A stretch of 64,000 bases of DNA from SB11 sp965222995 (GTDB lineage Bacteria; Bacteroidota; Bacteroidia; UBA8524): positions 2,170,001 through 2,234,000 of the forward strand of contig OZ244977.1 in NCBI GenBank assembly GCA_965222995.1. The letters run 5' to 3'. How positions within the stretch are numbered: the stretch's first letter is position 1; every line of letters starts with the position of its first letter. This document shows, piece by piece, positions 1-8,584 of this stretch. The notes below the pieces were generated by a model, which was not told the origin of the DNA, did not search any database, and worked only from the letters and a program-made list of their open reading frames with translations. The position numbers and the translations under genes were made by a program.

Positions 1-1232
1 GGTCCAAATAAATTCCATCGGTACGAGTGAGTGGCTGTAGGGTCTAATTTTGAAGTATTGAAAACAAATATTTTAGCAGCCGAATCACATTCAACTTCAT
101 TTAAAATAGTAAAGCCTGCCAATGGGGTTCTAACAAAAACACCTTTAGTATAAGTTCTTACAGTTTTGCATCCATTGTATTCCCTTGTAACTTTATACGC
201 CTGAAACCCGGTATCGTTAAACTGTACAAGTTGTTGTTTAGGCGTTGAGCCTGCCTGAGGAACACCATTACCTAAATCCCATGTGAAAGTTCCTTGCAAT
301 GTTGGGTCTGATATATCTAAACTTATAATCTCGCTTCTGCAAATTGAGGTTTTTGATGGTACCACACTAAAATTAATAGTATCACCCATTTGCAAATACC
401 CCGGTTTATTTACTGTCTGTGTACATCCATCAGAATTAGTAATAGTTAAACTGACATTGTGCGAGCCTGATGCATTGTAAGTAATTGAAGGGCTCATTGC
501 AGATGATGCAGCGGGAGCGCCCCCGGTAAATGTCCAGTTATAATTGACTATGGTGTGTCCCGCAGTATTAACTGTAGGTGTAAAATTTATAGTAGCAGGC
601 GCACACCCAACAGTATTATCAGCTGTGAAATCAAAAGTTAGTGAATCATACACTATTATAGCTGAGTCTTCTTTGTAAAAGGCATCTGCACAATTGTCAG
701 ATTTTAAGACCATCAAAATACTTTTATAACCTGTAGAGTTAAAGCCATGTACTATTGTTTTTGATGTATCAGTTAAAGGTAAACCGTCTATAACCCAATC
801 CCGCCCTGTACCTCCAACACTATTATCTGTAATAGTTACCGTATCAGGTCCATTGCACAAAACTTTTCTGCTTACTGTAAATGAAGGTGTAGGTTTTGGA
901 ATAACAGTAACGTAATTTGATTTACTAACCGTACAAATAGTAACTCCATCGCTTAAGGTTACTTTTAAAACAATTGTGTGCACACCCGGGGCAGTATATA
1001 TGTGCTGTCCTGTATCTTTACCCAAATTATCCCCAAAACCGTAATCCCATGTTATTGTACTACCTGCGGGTATATTTTGTGAGTAAAACCGAACTAACTC
1101 AGGAGCACATACGGTGGTTTGGCTGGCAGTAAAATCTATACCTGCACATTGAGAAAACCCTTGTAAAGAAAAGATTACCCAAAACAGTAAAAAAACTATT
1201 TTATGTAGTATGTTATCTGACCTCAAAGCCAT
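1..1232 (-). CDS. PKD-domain secreted surface protein (3' end outside window)
   Basis: The minus-strand frame is open from an ATG at 1232 to the window edge (410 codons, no stop), so the C-terminus is missing. It starts with a signal peptide of about 28 residues (hydrophobic core IVFLLFWVIFSL, ending GFSQ). Several PKD-like beta-sandwich modules follow, recognisable by WDYGFGD, YNWTFTGG and FTWDLGNG motifs, each followed by a G-x-(Y/H)-x-V-x-L strand and a GC dipeptide. PKD modules in Bacteroidota are typical of T9SS-exported adhesins or gliding-associated proteins, and a C-terminal sorting domain would be expected beyond the edge. It is divergent from the TTG-started gene at 1415. Surface adhesion is inferred from architecture only. 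Confidence 0.85.
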   Translation of the reverse strand, partial: MALRSDNILHKIVFLLFWVIFSLQGFSQCAGIDFTASQTTVCAPELVRFYSQNIPAGSTITWDYGFGDNLGKDTGQHIYTAPGVHTIVLKVTLSDGVTICTVSKSNYVTVIPKPTPSFTVSRKVLCNGPDTVTITDNSVGGTGRDWVIDGLPLTDTSKTIVHGFNSTGYKSILMVLKSDNCADAFYKEDSAIIVYDSLTFDFTADNTVGCAPATINFTPTVNTAGHTIVNYNWTFTGGAPAASSAMSPSITYNASGSHNVSLTITNSDGCTQTVNKPGYLQMGDTINFSVVPSKTSICRSEIISLDISDPTLQGTFTWDLGNGVPQAGSTPKQQLVQFNDTGFQAYKVTREYNGCKTVRTYTKGVFVRTPLAGFTILNEVECDSAAKIFVFNTSKLDPTATHSYRWNLFG

Positions 1233-1318
1233 AACAAAAATAACGTTTCAAATGAAATATTATGTTAATACTTGCACATATCACGCTTTTTCTTGTAATC
1301 ATTATACCATTGTTTGTA

Positions 1319-1326
1319 TAAATTTG
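1319..1326 (+). promoter_or_regulatory. Bacteroidota -7 promoter element for the 1415 gene
   Basis: TAAATTTG matches the phylum consensus TAnnTTTG, with a TTG at 1293-1295 as a possible -33 element. It would give a leader of roughly 85 nt before the TTG start at 1415. Confidence 0.4.
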
Positions 1327-1414
1327 GTATAATTCATGTTTTTTAAGTATTTTTATAAGATTATTTTTTAATATACTTGTATTAAATATACGTAAATATT
1401 TAACAAATAGTTTA

Positions 1415-4400
1415 TTGAATAGACGTTTACAAATACTTTATGTTCTAATATTTATTTGCTCAACTGTTGCTGCTCAAAATCAAGCTGCTAACTGGTATTT
1501 TGGATTAAACGCAGGTTTAACATTTAATACAAACCCTGCAACAGCATTAAACGGCGGAGCAATTTTATCTACTGAAGGTTCAGCGGCAGTTTCCACTGCT
1601 GATGGAAAATTATTGTTTTATACAGACGGTAGAACTATTTGGAATAAAGACCATAAGATTATGGCTAATGGTAGCGGTTTGCTAGGTAGTTCTAACACCA
1701 CACAATCTGCTATTACAGTTCCCAGACCTAACACCAAAAATATTTATTATGTATTTACACTTGACCAACTTGGTGGCTTTAACGGACTTCACTATTCTGA
1801 AGTTGATGTGGCGGCTGAAGGTGGTTTAGGAAGAGTTACTACGAATAAAAATATATCACTAAAAAACTCCTCACTATCAGAAAAACTTACTGCAATTCGT
1901 CATGGTAATGGTAAGGATTACTGGGTTTTAGTACATGGCAATAACAACCAAGAGTTTTATGCATTTAAAGTTACAGAATCAGGAGTATCAAAAACAGAAG
2001 TTACATCATCGGTAGGTTCTATACACCCAAACATTTTTGGCACAATGGGCTACATGAAATTTTCACCCAATGGGAAAAAGGTAGCTTGTGCAGTAGGTGG
2101 TACAGGTAATTTTGTTGAGCTTTTAGATTTTAATGATTTAACCGGTGAGTTAAGTAATCCCATGAAGCTGGATTTTACTACCGCACCCTACGGAATTGAG
2201 TTTTCCCCTGATAGTAAACGCTTATACGTTTCGGCAGAAATTAACATTTATCAATATACTATTCCTTCAATAATAAATAGTAGTTTATTATCCCTTACTG
2301 AAAAAACAATAAAGTCTGATGCCAATATATGGGGATTACAATTAGGCATTGATAAAAAGATATATGCATGCAAACAGGGCAATAAGCTAGCGGTTATTAA
2401 TGAGCCTAATAAAACTGTTGGCGCAGAAGATTTTAAAGACAATTTTGTTACGCTTACAAATACTGCTGTACAGGGATTACCTAATCAATTACAGAATTAT
2501 TTTAATGAGTATTTAATTGATGTTGAAAATGCATGTGCTAATCAGCCTGCAAATTTTAAAGTATTACTTAATGAGCCCGATTCTATACAATGGAGTTTTG
2601 ATGGTGTTAACTTTATTTCTTCATTAACTCCTCAATATACTTTTCAAAAAAGCGTTACATATACAGTAAAAGCAAAAGTATATACAGGTATATATTACAA
2701 AGAATTGTCAAGAAGGGTTATCATTGAAGACTTGCCTTCATTTACCTTAGGCCCTGATACTATATTATGTAAGGGGCAGTATTTAAGCTATAATTTTTCA
2801 ATTGACGATGCAAAATACCTTTGGAACAACGGTAAAACCCAAAAGTTTAGAACCATATCTACCCCAGGAGTTCATTATTTAGATGTTACAGCTAAAGGCT
2901 GTACTGTTAGAGATAGTGTAACCGTTAAATATAATTTCATTAACCCAAGCTTTTCTATCAATCAGCAAGAACAATGTTTAGTAAACAATACTTTTAAATT
3001 TACATGTACTACCCCTGGAGTTGAGACTACAGACTGGTATATAGACAATGTACATTTTGACGACGCTAAAAGTACTCAAACTTCGTTTCAACAAACCGGA
3101 CTATATAAGATAAGGTTTGAAGCAAAATCGAAAAACGGGTGCATGGATTCGGTTGTAAAAGAAGTTAAAGTAAAGGAAAGCCCACTTGCAACTTTCACCA
3201 TAAAAGCAAACAATACTTGTGGTAAAAACAATAGTTACACCTTTACTAACACAACACAGTTTAATGACAAAAATGACTTTGAGTTTTTGATTGAGGGAAC
3301 ATCAATAGTAAATAAAAAAGATGTTACCTGGACTTTCTCTACTATCGGAGAACATGAGGTAGAATTAATAGTAATTACCGAAACAGGTTGTGAAAGCCGT
3401 ATTAAAAAGAAAGTTACAGTTTACCCTGCACCTGATGCAACTTTTTCCATAGCAACAAATAGTGCGTGTTTAAACGACAATAATTTTACAATAAAATTTG
3501 AAGGTGAATTAAGACCATTTGAAGCTTTATCATGGAAAATAGACGGAGCACCATTTACCCCTTCAAACAATACATTTGTTAAGTCATTTACAACAGCTGG
3601 TAAACATACTATCAGTGCTAAAATATTTTCAAACTCAGGTTGTGTTGAAGAAATAGTGAAAGACGTTGAGGTATTTGAAAACCCGGTTACTGACTTTACA
3701 ACATCAACAAATAGTTTTAGTTGTTTAGGAACAAAAGGTATTGAATTTAAAAACCTAACCACCGGTACTACTCCGGTTACAAGTTATACTTGGTCTTTTG
3801 ATGATAATACCACTTCTTCTGATGAGAATCCTGTTAAGTCATACACAACACAATCGCAGTTTTTAGTATCCTTAGTAGCCACAAACGAAGCAGGTTGTTC
3901 TCATATAGCTGCTAAAACAATAAATACCTATGAGCAGCCCGATGTTGAAATAAACACTAAAATTATCAGTGCTTGTGAAAATGATAATGCCTTTGAGGTT
4001 TCATTTACTAATAGCAACTCATCAGCTTCTATATCAAATATTATTTGGGAAACTAGTGATGGTACGCCTGTACCTCCACAAAATCCCACACCATTAAGCT
4101 TTACAAAAAGAGGTGATTATACACTAACCTTAAAAGTTGAAACTGTTTTTGGTTGTAAAGATGAAGCTTCAACAGAAATATCGGTAACACCATTACCTAC
4201 AGGTGAGTTTACTGTAAACCAACAAGAGCAATGTTTTGCTGATAACCGTTTTGAACTTATAGCTCCAAAAAGCCATAATGATATTAAAATAAATACATAC
4301 AAATGGAATTTGGCAGGAGCTAGCAGTGTTTTAAATGATAATGTAGCTTCATTAAACTTTAAAAATATTGGAAACTTTGATGTGAATGTTGAAGTTACTG

Positions 4401-5227
4401 ACGAAAACGGTTGTAAGGCTAAACTATACAAAAAGCTTACCGTACACCCAATGCCTAAGTTCGAAATTGAAAAAACTACAGGCTGTGTCAATGTTCCTCT
4501 AACTCTAAATGCTAAAGGGCTAAGCCAGTTTATTGTAGTTGACACTTGGAATTGGGAACTCGGAGATGGTACAACATCATCAAATACCAACCCAACCAAT
4601 ACCTATAACAGAGCAGCAGCTTTTGATATTTCAGCAACAGCAATAACAGATAAAGGATGTAAGCATACTGAAGCTTTAAAAGAAGGTGTTATTATCCATT
4701 CAAACCCGGTTGCCGATTTTGAATACAAAAAAGTTATCTGGAACTTTAAAGAAACCGTATTAGAGTTTGAAGCTAATTCCTCTATTAGTACTAATGATTT
4801 TACTTGGGATTTTGGTAACGGACAAACCGGAAACAAATTGTATGAGCGTGTTGATTACACAGATGCCGGCTACTACAATGTTAGCCTAACAGCAACTACT
4901 GATAAAGGTTGTATAGGTAAAGCTACTAAACGAATTTTAATAGTTCCTCCGTTTGATGCTTATGTACCCACCAGTTTTACCCCTAACGGAGATGGTATTA
5001 ACGATGTATTTGGTATGGAAGGCGTAGAATATATTAATGCTTTCCAAATGCAGATATTCGACCGCTGGGGACAAGAAATTTTCCGCTCTAACCGTGTTGA
5101 TTTACAGTGGGATGGCAGGTATAATAGTACTCCTATGCCTCCGGGCATCTACACTTATGCCATAAACATAAGCGATGCTGAAGGTCGCCCCTATGAAATA
5201 AACGGCACAATACAACTTATCCGCTAA
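1415..5227 (+). CDS. Giant PKD-repeat protein with T9SS type-B (CHU_C) sorting domain
   Basis: This is a 1270-residue secreted protein. The only start that keeps a signal peptide is TTG at 1415 (MNRRLQILYVLIFICSTVAAQ); the next ATG lies 60 codons later. Residues ~22-350 look like a beta-propeller-type module (repeated strands such as FSPNGKKVACA and FSPDSKRLYVS). About eight PKD-like modules follow, opening with F-x-(I/V)-N-x-x-x-x-C and ending in GC, as in FSINQQEQCLVNNTFKF. Residues 1184-1270 are the gliding-motility-associated C-terminal domain (TSFTPNGDGINDVF, then IFDRWGQEIF), a T9SS type-B export signal. The gene converges on the PAP2 gene with four bases between the stops. The role is probably surface adhesion or gliding; ligand unknown. 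Confidence 0.92.
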   Translation: MNRRLQILYVLIFICSTVAAQNQAANWYFGLNAGLTFNTNPATALNGGAILSTEGSAAVSTADGKLLFYTDGRTIWNKDHKIMANGSGLLGSSNTTQSAITVPRPNTKNIYYVFTLDQLGGFNGLHYSEVDVAAEGGLGRVTTNKNISLKNSSLSEKLTAIRHGNGKDYWVLVHGNNNQEFYAFKVTESGVSKTEVTSSVGSIHPNIFGTMGYMKFSPNGKKVACAVGGTGNFVELLDFNDLTGELSNPMKLDFTTAPYGIEFSPDSKRLYVSAEINIYQYTIPSIINSSLLSLTEKTIKSDANIWGLQLGIDKKIYACKQGNKLAVINEPNKTVGAEDFKDNFVTLTNTAVQGLPNQLQNYFNEYLIDVENACANQPANFKVLLNEPDSIQWSFDGVNFISSLTPQYTFQKSVTYTVKAKVYTGIYYKELSRRVIIEDLPSFTLGPDTILCKGQYLSYNFSIDDAKYLWNNGKTQKFRTISTPGVHYLDVTAKGCTVRDSVTVKYNFINPSFSINQQEQCLVNNTFKFTCTTPGVETTDWYIDNVHFDDAKSTQTSFQQTGLYKIRFEAKSKNGCMDSVVKEVKVKESPLATFTIKANNTCGKNNSYTFTNTTQFNDKNDFEFLIEGTSIVNKKDVTWTFSTIGEHEVELIVITETGCESRIKKKVTVYPAPDATFSIATNSACLNDNNFTIKFEGELRPFEALSWKIDGAPFTPSNNTFVKSFTTAGKHTISAKIFSNSGCVEEIVKDVEVFENPVTDFTTSTNSFSCLGTKGIEFKNLTTGTTPVTSYTWSFDDNTTSSDENPVKSYTTQSQFLVSLVATNEAGCSHIAAKTINTYEQPDVEINTKIISACENDNAFEVSFTNSNSSASISNIIWETSDGTPVPPQNPTPLSFTKRGDYTLTLKVETVFGCKDEASTEISVTPLPTGEFTVNQQEQCFADNRFELIAPKSHNDIKINTYKWNLAGASSVLNDNVASLNFKNIGNFDVNVEVTDENGCKAKLYKKLTVHPMPKFEIEKTTGCVNVPLTLNAKGLSQFIVVDTWNWELGDGTTSSNTNPTNTYNRAAAFDISATAITDKGCKHTEALKEGVIIHSNPVADFEYKKVIWNFKETVLEFEANSSISTNDFTWDFGNGQTGNKLYERVDYTDAGYYNVSLTATTDKGCIGKATKRILIVPPFDAYVPTSFTPNGDGINDVFGMEGVEYINAFQMQIFDRWGQEIFRSNRVDLQWDGRYNSTPMPPGIYTYAINISDAEGRPYEINGTIQLIR

Positions 5228-5231
5228 CTCA

Positions 5232-5972
5232 TTATTTATTTCCTATTCTAAATAATAATGGGAAAACTATTCCATTTGCTGCTCCAATTACATAACCACC
5301 TGCAATATCAGCAATAAAATGTTTACCGGCTTTGTACCTTAAGTATCCTGTTACAACAGGTAAAATAGCTGCTCCAATCCATACCCACTTCTTGTTTTTA
5401 CTTTTAGGGAAATACAATGCATACGTAGTAGCAAAAAAATAGCTTGCTGTTGCAGCTATAGCAGTATGTCCTGATGGAAACGAAAACCTAGCATCATTAT
5501 CCATCTTTTCTTCAATAGGCACATTAGTATTATATACTAAGGGGCGTTCTTTTTTTGTAATAGCCTTTAACAGCATTACCTGCCCTACTGTTGAAACCAA
5601 TGCCTGAGCATATATGGTATTGTATGCAAAAAAATCACCCCTAACTTTCTTGTGAAAACTTAACAATCCCGGTAAAGCTGCTGTTCCAATAACACTAACG
5701 TCACTCCAAGTTCCAGCCGGTAAACTATAATTTTTTGTTGCCCTTTTATTAAATCTGCTTAAACTATTAATATCAATAGCATCAACATCATTTTGGCTGA
5801 GTCCTTTAATTGAGCCGGTATATACATATCCCCCCACTAATGCACCTACACTTATTGCGCTTGTATAATAAACCTTTGGTTTTTTAAGTTTCAATACATT
5901 TTGGCCAAAGCAAACAATGTTGAAGCAAAAAAATATGCTCACTCCGATTATTTTTCGTCTGATTTTTTGCAT
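5232..5972 (-). CDS. PAP2-superfamily lipid phosphatase
   Basis: A 246-residue protein with an N-terminal hydrophobic segment ending CFGQ (possibly a signal peptide) and further hydrophobic segments. All three phosphatidic acid phosphatase type 2 motifs are visible: K136-x6-RP (143-144), PSGH (166-169) and R212-x5-H218-x3-D222. Family members hydrolyse phosphate monoesters of lipids such as phosphatidate or undecaprenyl pyrophosphate through a phosphohistidine intermediate. The substrate cannot be read from the sequence. The start is ATG at 5972. The transposon at 6012-9218 lies 40 bp upstream and probably separates this gene from its old upstream neighbour. Confidence 0.88.
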   Translation of the reverse strand: MQKIRRKIIGVSIFFCFNIVCFGQNVLKLKKPKVYYTSAISVGALVGGYVYTGSIKGLSQNDVDAIDINSLSRFNKRATKNYSLPAGTWSDVSVIGTAALPGLLSFHKKVRGDFFAYNTIYAQALVSTVGQVMLLKAITKKERPLVYNTNVPIEEKMDNDARFSFPSGHTAIAATASYFFATTYALYFPKSKNKKWVWIGAAILPVVTGYLRYKAGKHFIADIAGGYVIGAANGIVFPLLFRIGNK

Positions 5973-6002
5973 TGTTTATCTATTCACAATCATACAAAAA
6001 AG

Positions 6003-6026
6003 AAAACAAACGGCACTTATCCCCTC
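6003..6026 (+). repeat. Left end of transposon: 9-bp target duplication plus 15-bp terminal inverted repeat
   Basis: AAAACAAAC (6003-6011) is directly followed by GGCACTTATCCCCTC (6012-6026). The second unit is the inverted complement of 9204-9218 with one mismatch in 15, and the 9-mer recurs exactly at 9219-9227 just outside the other end. This is the arrangement left by a DDE transposition event. Confidence 0.7.
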
Positions 6027-6086
6027 TGAACACTTAGTTTTTAGTACTTGCATTGTAATGATTTAGGCTTTTTCTTTGCTTAAGAA

Positions 6087-6302
6087 ATGGGCAGAAGAAA
6101 GAAGAAAATAAAGTACGAGGGAATAGAAGGAAACGAAAAGTCTGTTAAACAATTAACAGAAGATGCGGAAGAGTTTGTTGAAGAAAGTTTAAAAGGAAAA
6201 GAAGAGCCTGATGATAGTGCAGAAGCACTAGACCTATTATTAAAAAAAAGTGTTGAAGAGGGTGAGTTGAGAGAAAAACGAAATAAAAAGAAAAGGGAGT
6301 AG
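6087..6302 (+). CDS. Small highly charged protein, unknown function (transposon passenger)
   Basis: A 71-residue ORF with an ATG start, extremely rich in Lys and Glu: a basic N-terminus (GRRKKKIKY), an acidic middle (LTEDAEEFVEESLKG) and a basic tail (KRNKKKRE). I see no membrane segment, signal or recognised domain; the middle is predicted helical by composition. The stop codon lies inside the first arm of a 12-bp terminator hairpin (6291-6320), so gene and terminator form a tight unit. It is the first gene inside the left end of the transposon. It might be a nucleic-acid-binding or accessory protein, but no function can be assigned. Confidence 0.55.
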   Translation: MGRRKKKIKYEGIEGNEKSVKQLTEDAEEFVEESLKGKEEPDDSAEALDLLLKKSVEEGELREKRNKKKRE

Positions 6303-6320
6303 CGGTAACTACTCCCTTTT
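6291..6320 (+). terminator. Rho-independent terminator overlapping the stop codon of the 71-aa ORF
   Basis: A perfect 12-bp stem (6291-6302 with 6309-6320) around a 6-nt loop, ending in TTTT. The upstream arm contains the TAG stop. The core GAGTAG-N6-CTACTC is also present in the hairpin at 6571-6592. Confidence 0.7.
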
Positions 6321-6371
6321 CCTAGCTCGTATTAAGGCATACGTCGCCCTAGCTTTGTTGACGGTAAAGAC

Positions 6372-6509
6372 CTAAGCAGCCTTTTCATCTACCCAAAAAT
6401 GAAAGAACTTACCTTTCTTAGGATAGATTTTTTTCCCGTTCTTAACGATATATCGGCAAAATATTTCTTTCTTGCCATCGTTTTCATTGTTACTAGTCTT
6501 GTCGGACAT
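6372..6509 (-). CDS. 45-residue basic hypothetical protein (transposon passenger)
   Basis: A complete minus-strand ORF, ATG at 6509 to TAG at 6372. It encodes a small Lys/Phe/Tyr-rich protein with a polar N-terminus (MSDKTSNNENDGKKE) and a strand-rich core (FCRYIVKNGKKIYPKKGK, then FFHFWVDE). The regular composition and codon use suggest a genuine small protein rather than noise. It lies downstream of the transposase on the same strand and could be cotranscribed with it. No function is assigned. Confidence 0.5.
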   Translation of the reverse strand: MSDKTSNNENDGKKEIFCRYIVKNGKKIYPKKGKFFHFWVDEKAA

Positions 6510-6570
6510 ATTATTAACAATAAAGTAAAACACTACGGGGTATTGCTTACGGTGAACCCCTTACACCAGA

Positions 6571-6598
6571 CCGAGTAGCTCCAACTACTCGGTTTTTT
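6571..6598 (+). terminator. Hairpin with T-tract at the 3' end of the transposase gene
   Basis: An 8-bp stem CCGAGTAG/CTACTCGG (6571-6578, 6585-6592) with a 6-nt loop, followed by TTTTTT on the plus strand. The transposase TAG stop (complement of 6585-6587) lies in the stem. The T-tract is oriented for plus-strand transcripts, so it may shield the transposase from read-through from the left or end an antisense transcript. Confidence 0.55.
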
Positions 6599-7472
6599 CT
6601 TTATTAAGGCATTCTATCAGAACATTAAACATCTGATTGCCTTTATTTCTATTGTTGTATCTAAAGCACGCTTCATTTATATAGTTCTGTAACCATTTTT
6701 CACTAACCCATGTATGAGTACCACCTATCATTCTTTTAAGCTGTGAAAAATAACCTTCTATAGTATTAGTGCTCACCTGTCCTTCTCTATATATTTTGAA
6801 ATCATGCCTAATTATTCCATGCTCATACCCTTCATTCCCCAAATTCTTATAAGTCCTATGTTCATCTGTAGAAATAATAGCAGTTTTGTCAATATGTGCA
6901 TTTATTAAAGGATAAATTGTAGCTTTTTTAGCATCCTTAACTGCCTTTGCTATTACTTTACCTCTTCTCTCTACCATTCCTACCACAGTTGTATCATCAC
7001 CTGAAACTCTACCTCGCTTACCTTTCCTATCAACTTCTGGTCTGTCTTTATACTTAGAGACGTATGTCTCGTCCACCTCAACAAACCCACGTAGTTTGTC
7101 AATTTCTACACCCGCCATAAGTTTTCTTATTTGGTGCAGCATTCTCCAGCTTGTCTTGTATGTAACACCTAGGTGCCTTTCTAAAGCTTTAGCAGAAACA
7201 CCATTTCTAGTAACTATAATTAGCCACATAGCATAAAACCAATATGTAAGAGGGGTAGTGCTTTTTTCGAATATCGTACCGGCACAAGGGTATATTTGGT
7301 GATAGCAAAATCTACATTGATAACATTGACGAGTTGTTATTCTCCTGAAATCTGTATCATGCCCACATTCTGGACAACTATCTAAATTACCGTATCTAAT
7401 CCTAAATAGCTTATCTAAACAAGCTGCATTATCTGGATATAGTTTCCTAAATTCCTTTATTGTTAGTTTCAT
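6585..7472 (-). CDS. IS1595-family (ISXO2-like) transposase
   Basis: A 295-residue DDE transposase. The N-terminal zinc ribbon carries C33-PE-C36 and C50-YQ-C53 with a further C56. A helical segment (residues ~74-125) containing a helix-turn-helix-like stretch (SAKALERHLGVTYKTSWRML) follows. The ISXO2-like catalytic domain shows VEVDETY (D134), STDEHRTY (D203) and NTIEGYFSQLKR (N236, E239), the usual acidic triad. The reading frame is full length with no frameshift, so the protein is probably functional. It is expected to act on the inverted repeats at 6012 and 9218. The start is ATG at 7472. A divergent promoter-like element lies just upstream (7521-7528). Confidence 0.9.
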   Translation of the reverse strand: MKLTIKEFRKLYPDNAACLDKLFRIRYGNLDSCPECGHDTDFRRITTRQCYQCRFCYHQIYPCAGTIFEKSTTPLTYWFYAMWLIIVTRNGVSAKALERHLGVTYKTSWRMLHQIRKLMAGVEIDKLRGFVEVDETYVSKYKDRPEVDRKGKRGRVSGDDTTVVGMVERRGKVIAKAVKDAKKATIYPLINAHIDKTAIISTDEHRTYKNLGNEGYEHGIIRHDFKIYREGQVSTNTIEGYFSQLKRMIGGTHTWVSEKWLQNYINEACFRYNNRNKGNQMFNVLIECLNKEKTE

Positions 7473-7494
7473 GGTAAGGATGTATATGTAATAC

Positions 7495-7528
7495 TTGTTT
7501 CATAATTCGGAACAATTCCTTACCTTTG
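7495..7528 (+). promoter_or_regulatory. Outward-facing promoter-like element upstream of the transposase
   Basis: TACCTTTG (7521-7528) is a perfect TAnnTTTG -7 element with TTGTTT (7495-7500) 20 nt upstream as a -33 element. It points away from the transposase, towards two terminator-like hairpins. Confidence 0.4.
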
Positions 7529-7533
7529 AAGCA

Positions 7534-7580
7534 AGGAATTAATAATCCTTTTATAAGTTGTACTGGTACTACAACTTTTT
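7534..7580 (+). ncRNA. Candidate short RNA next to the transposase gene
   Basis: A transcript from the 7521-7528 promoter would start near 7534 and reach a terminator-like hairpin after about 45 nt (stem 7555-7562 with 7570-7577, followed by T's). There is no ORF in it. It would be antisense to the 5' leader of the transposase mRNA if that leader begins beyond 7534, an arrangement resembling RNA-OUT of IS10. This is inference from promoter and hairpin positions only. Confidence 0.25.
7555..7580 (+). terminator. Hairpin with T-tract
   Basis: An 8-bp stem AAGTTGTA/TACAACTT (7555-7562, 7570-7577) with a 7-nt loop, followed by T's to 7580. Confidence 0.45.
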
Positions 7581-7595
7581 AAATTCAAAAAATCT

Positions 7596-7624
7596 AAGCC
7601 GAGATAATTATCTCGGCTTTTTTT
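7596..7624. terminator. Perfect 24-bp palindrome downstream of the winged-helix-like gene
   Basis: 10-bp arms (7596-7605, 7610-7619) around AATT form a fully self-complementary sequence. A T-tract follows on the plus side, and a run of T's lies a few bases beyond the stem on the minus side. It can serve as a bidirectional terminator and would end the minus-strand gene that stops at 7623. Confidence 0.65.
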
Positions 7625-8444
7625 ATTCACTATAATATATTGCGTCTTTATTTAATCTTGCCCAATTTATTATCATATCAAAATCTTTCATTGTAGGGTC
7701 TTTAGGCATTTTTATATATGCCATTTTCCGTTTATTGTCAAGTCTAATTTGAAACTCATCATAACCCATTACTGTATCATCCTCATTAAAAGCGTCAGCA
7801 GTTTCAGCAGTTTTAGACTTTGAATTAGGGGTTTCAATAGGTTCTTTTTTCTCTATTAGTGAGGGAAGCGTTTCTGGTTCTATTACAAGAGTTTCGTTCA
7901 ACTCTTCATTTTCAACCTCTACAACTGTATCAGTTGGATTAGTACTAAAAAGGTTATCTTCTTTTAATAACCTGAGAAAGGTGGCGTTTTCAATAAAAAT
8001 GTTTGCCGCTTTTTCTGAAACATTTTCAGCTATATCATACTTTCTGAATAGTATTGTTGGTAATCCTTTCTCATCGGGAAGTTTTTTCCCATCAAACTCT
8101 TCAACTAACTGTCCATATAATTTTGGAGACTTAAAACATGATAATAATGCGCTCCTTTTCTCCTCTTCATCTAAAGGTTTATATGCAGAAACAAAATTGG
8201 GTGTTATTCTGTAACCTTTTCCACTTTTAAGTTCTAATAGGTTATATTGAACACATGCGCTGATTTTAGGAACAACATTGCCCACAGACCTATTGTGAAC
8301 TTCAGCTATATCTTCTCTGCTAATAATTGTATCACCAAATGAATTATAAATGGGTGTTGTAAATTCAATGCTCTCTTGAATAGGATAAGCAGGATATGAA
8401 TTACTTCTCTTACCCCTCTTACGGGTATCTGTTAAATTTGTCAT
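7623..8444 (-). CDS. Winged-helix-like protein of unknown function (transposon passenger)
   Basis: I choose the ATG at 8444 (273 residues); a TTG 10 codons upstream is also open. The N-terminus is basic (TDTRKRGKRSNSYPAYP). Residues ~20-105 resemble a small winged-helix domain (SREDIAEVHNRSVGNVVPKI, then YNLLELKSGKGYRITP), reminiscent of DUF5343-type proteins. The middle (~165-225) is an acidic, Pro/Ser/Thr-rich linker. The last ~40 residues form a compact module containing AYIKMPKDPT and WARLNKDAIYYSE. It is divergent from the RadC-like gene across 285 bp holding a phased TTTAAA array, which makes a DNA-binding or autoregulatory role plausible. Function is otherwise unknown. Confidence 0.65.
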   Translation of the reverse strand: MTNLTDTRKRGKRSNSYPAYPIQESIEFTTPIYNSFGDTIISREDIAEVHNRSVGNVVPKISACVQYNLLELKSGKGYRITPNFVSAYKPLDEEEKRSALLSCFKSPKLYGQLVEEFDGKKLPDEKGLPTILFRKYDIAENVSEKAANIFIENATFLRLLKEDNLFSTNPTDTVVEVENEELNETLVIEPETLPSLIEKKEPIETPNSKSKTAETADAFNEDDTVMGYDEFQIRLDNKRKMAYIKMPKDPTMKDFDMIINWARLNKDAIYYSE

Positions 8445-8584
8445 ACGTGGTACTATTTTTAAATTCAAACGCAAGATAGATAAAAAATAGATAAAACAAA
8501 AAAATTTATTTTAACATTTTTAAAAATGTATATTTAACAATGGTTACAGAGGTTTTCTATTGTAGATATGTAGCACTGTATTTA

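Noticed and set aside
1235..1242. TATTTTTG on the minus strand as promoter of the first PKD gene
   Set aside because: It lies only 2 nt from the ATG at 1232, too close for the transcript to contain the start codon intact; probably A/T-rich initiation context.
4117..4599. Long open frames antisense to the PKD, sdh and other genes (for example 4117-4599, 29837-30199, 53539-54003, on the strand opposite real genes)
   Set aside because: They lie wholly inside genes with clear domain motifs, have no promoter or family signal, and their residue composition reflects the complement of the sense codons.
6535..6600. tRNA-like look of the sequence around GGTGAACCCC and the CCGAGTAG hairpin
   Set aside because: No cloverleaf can be formed: the D-arm and T-loop consensus sequences are missing, and the hairpin is explained as a terminator.
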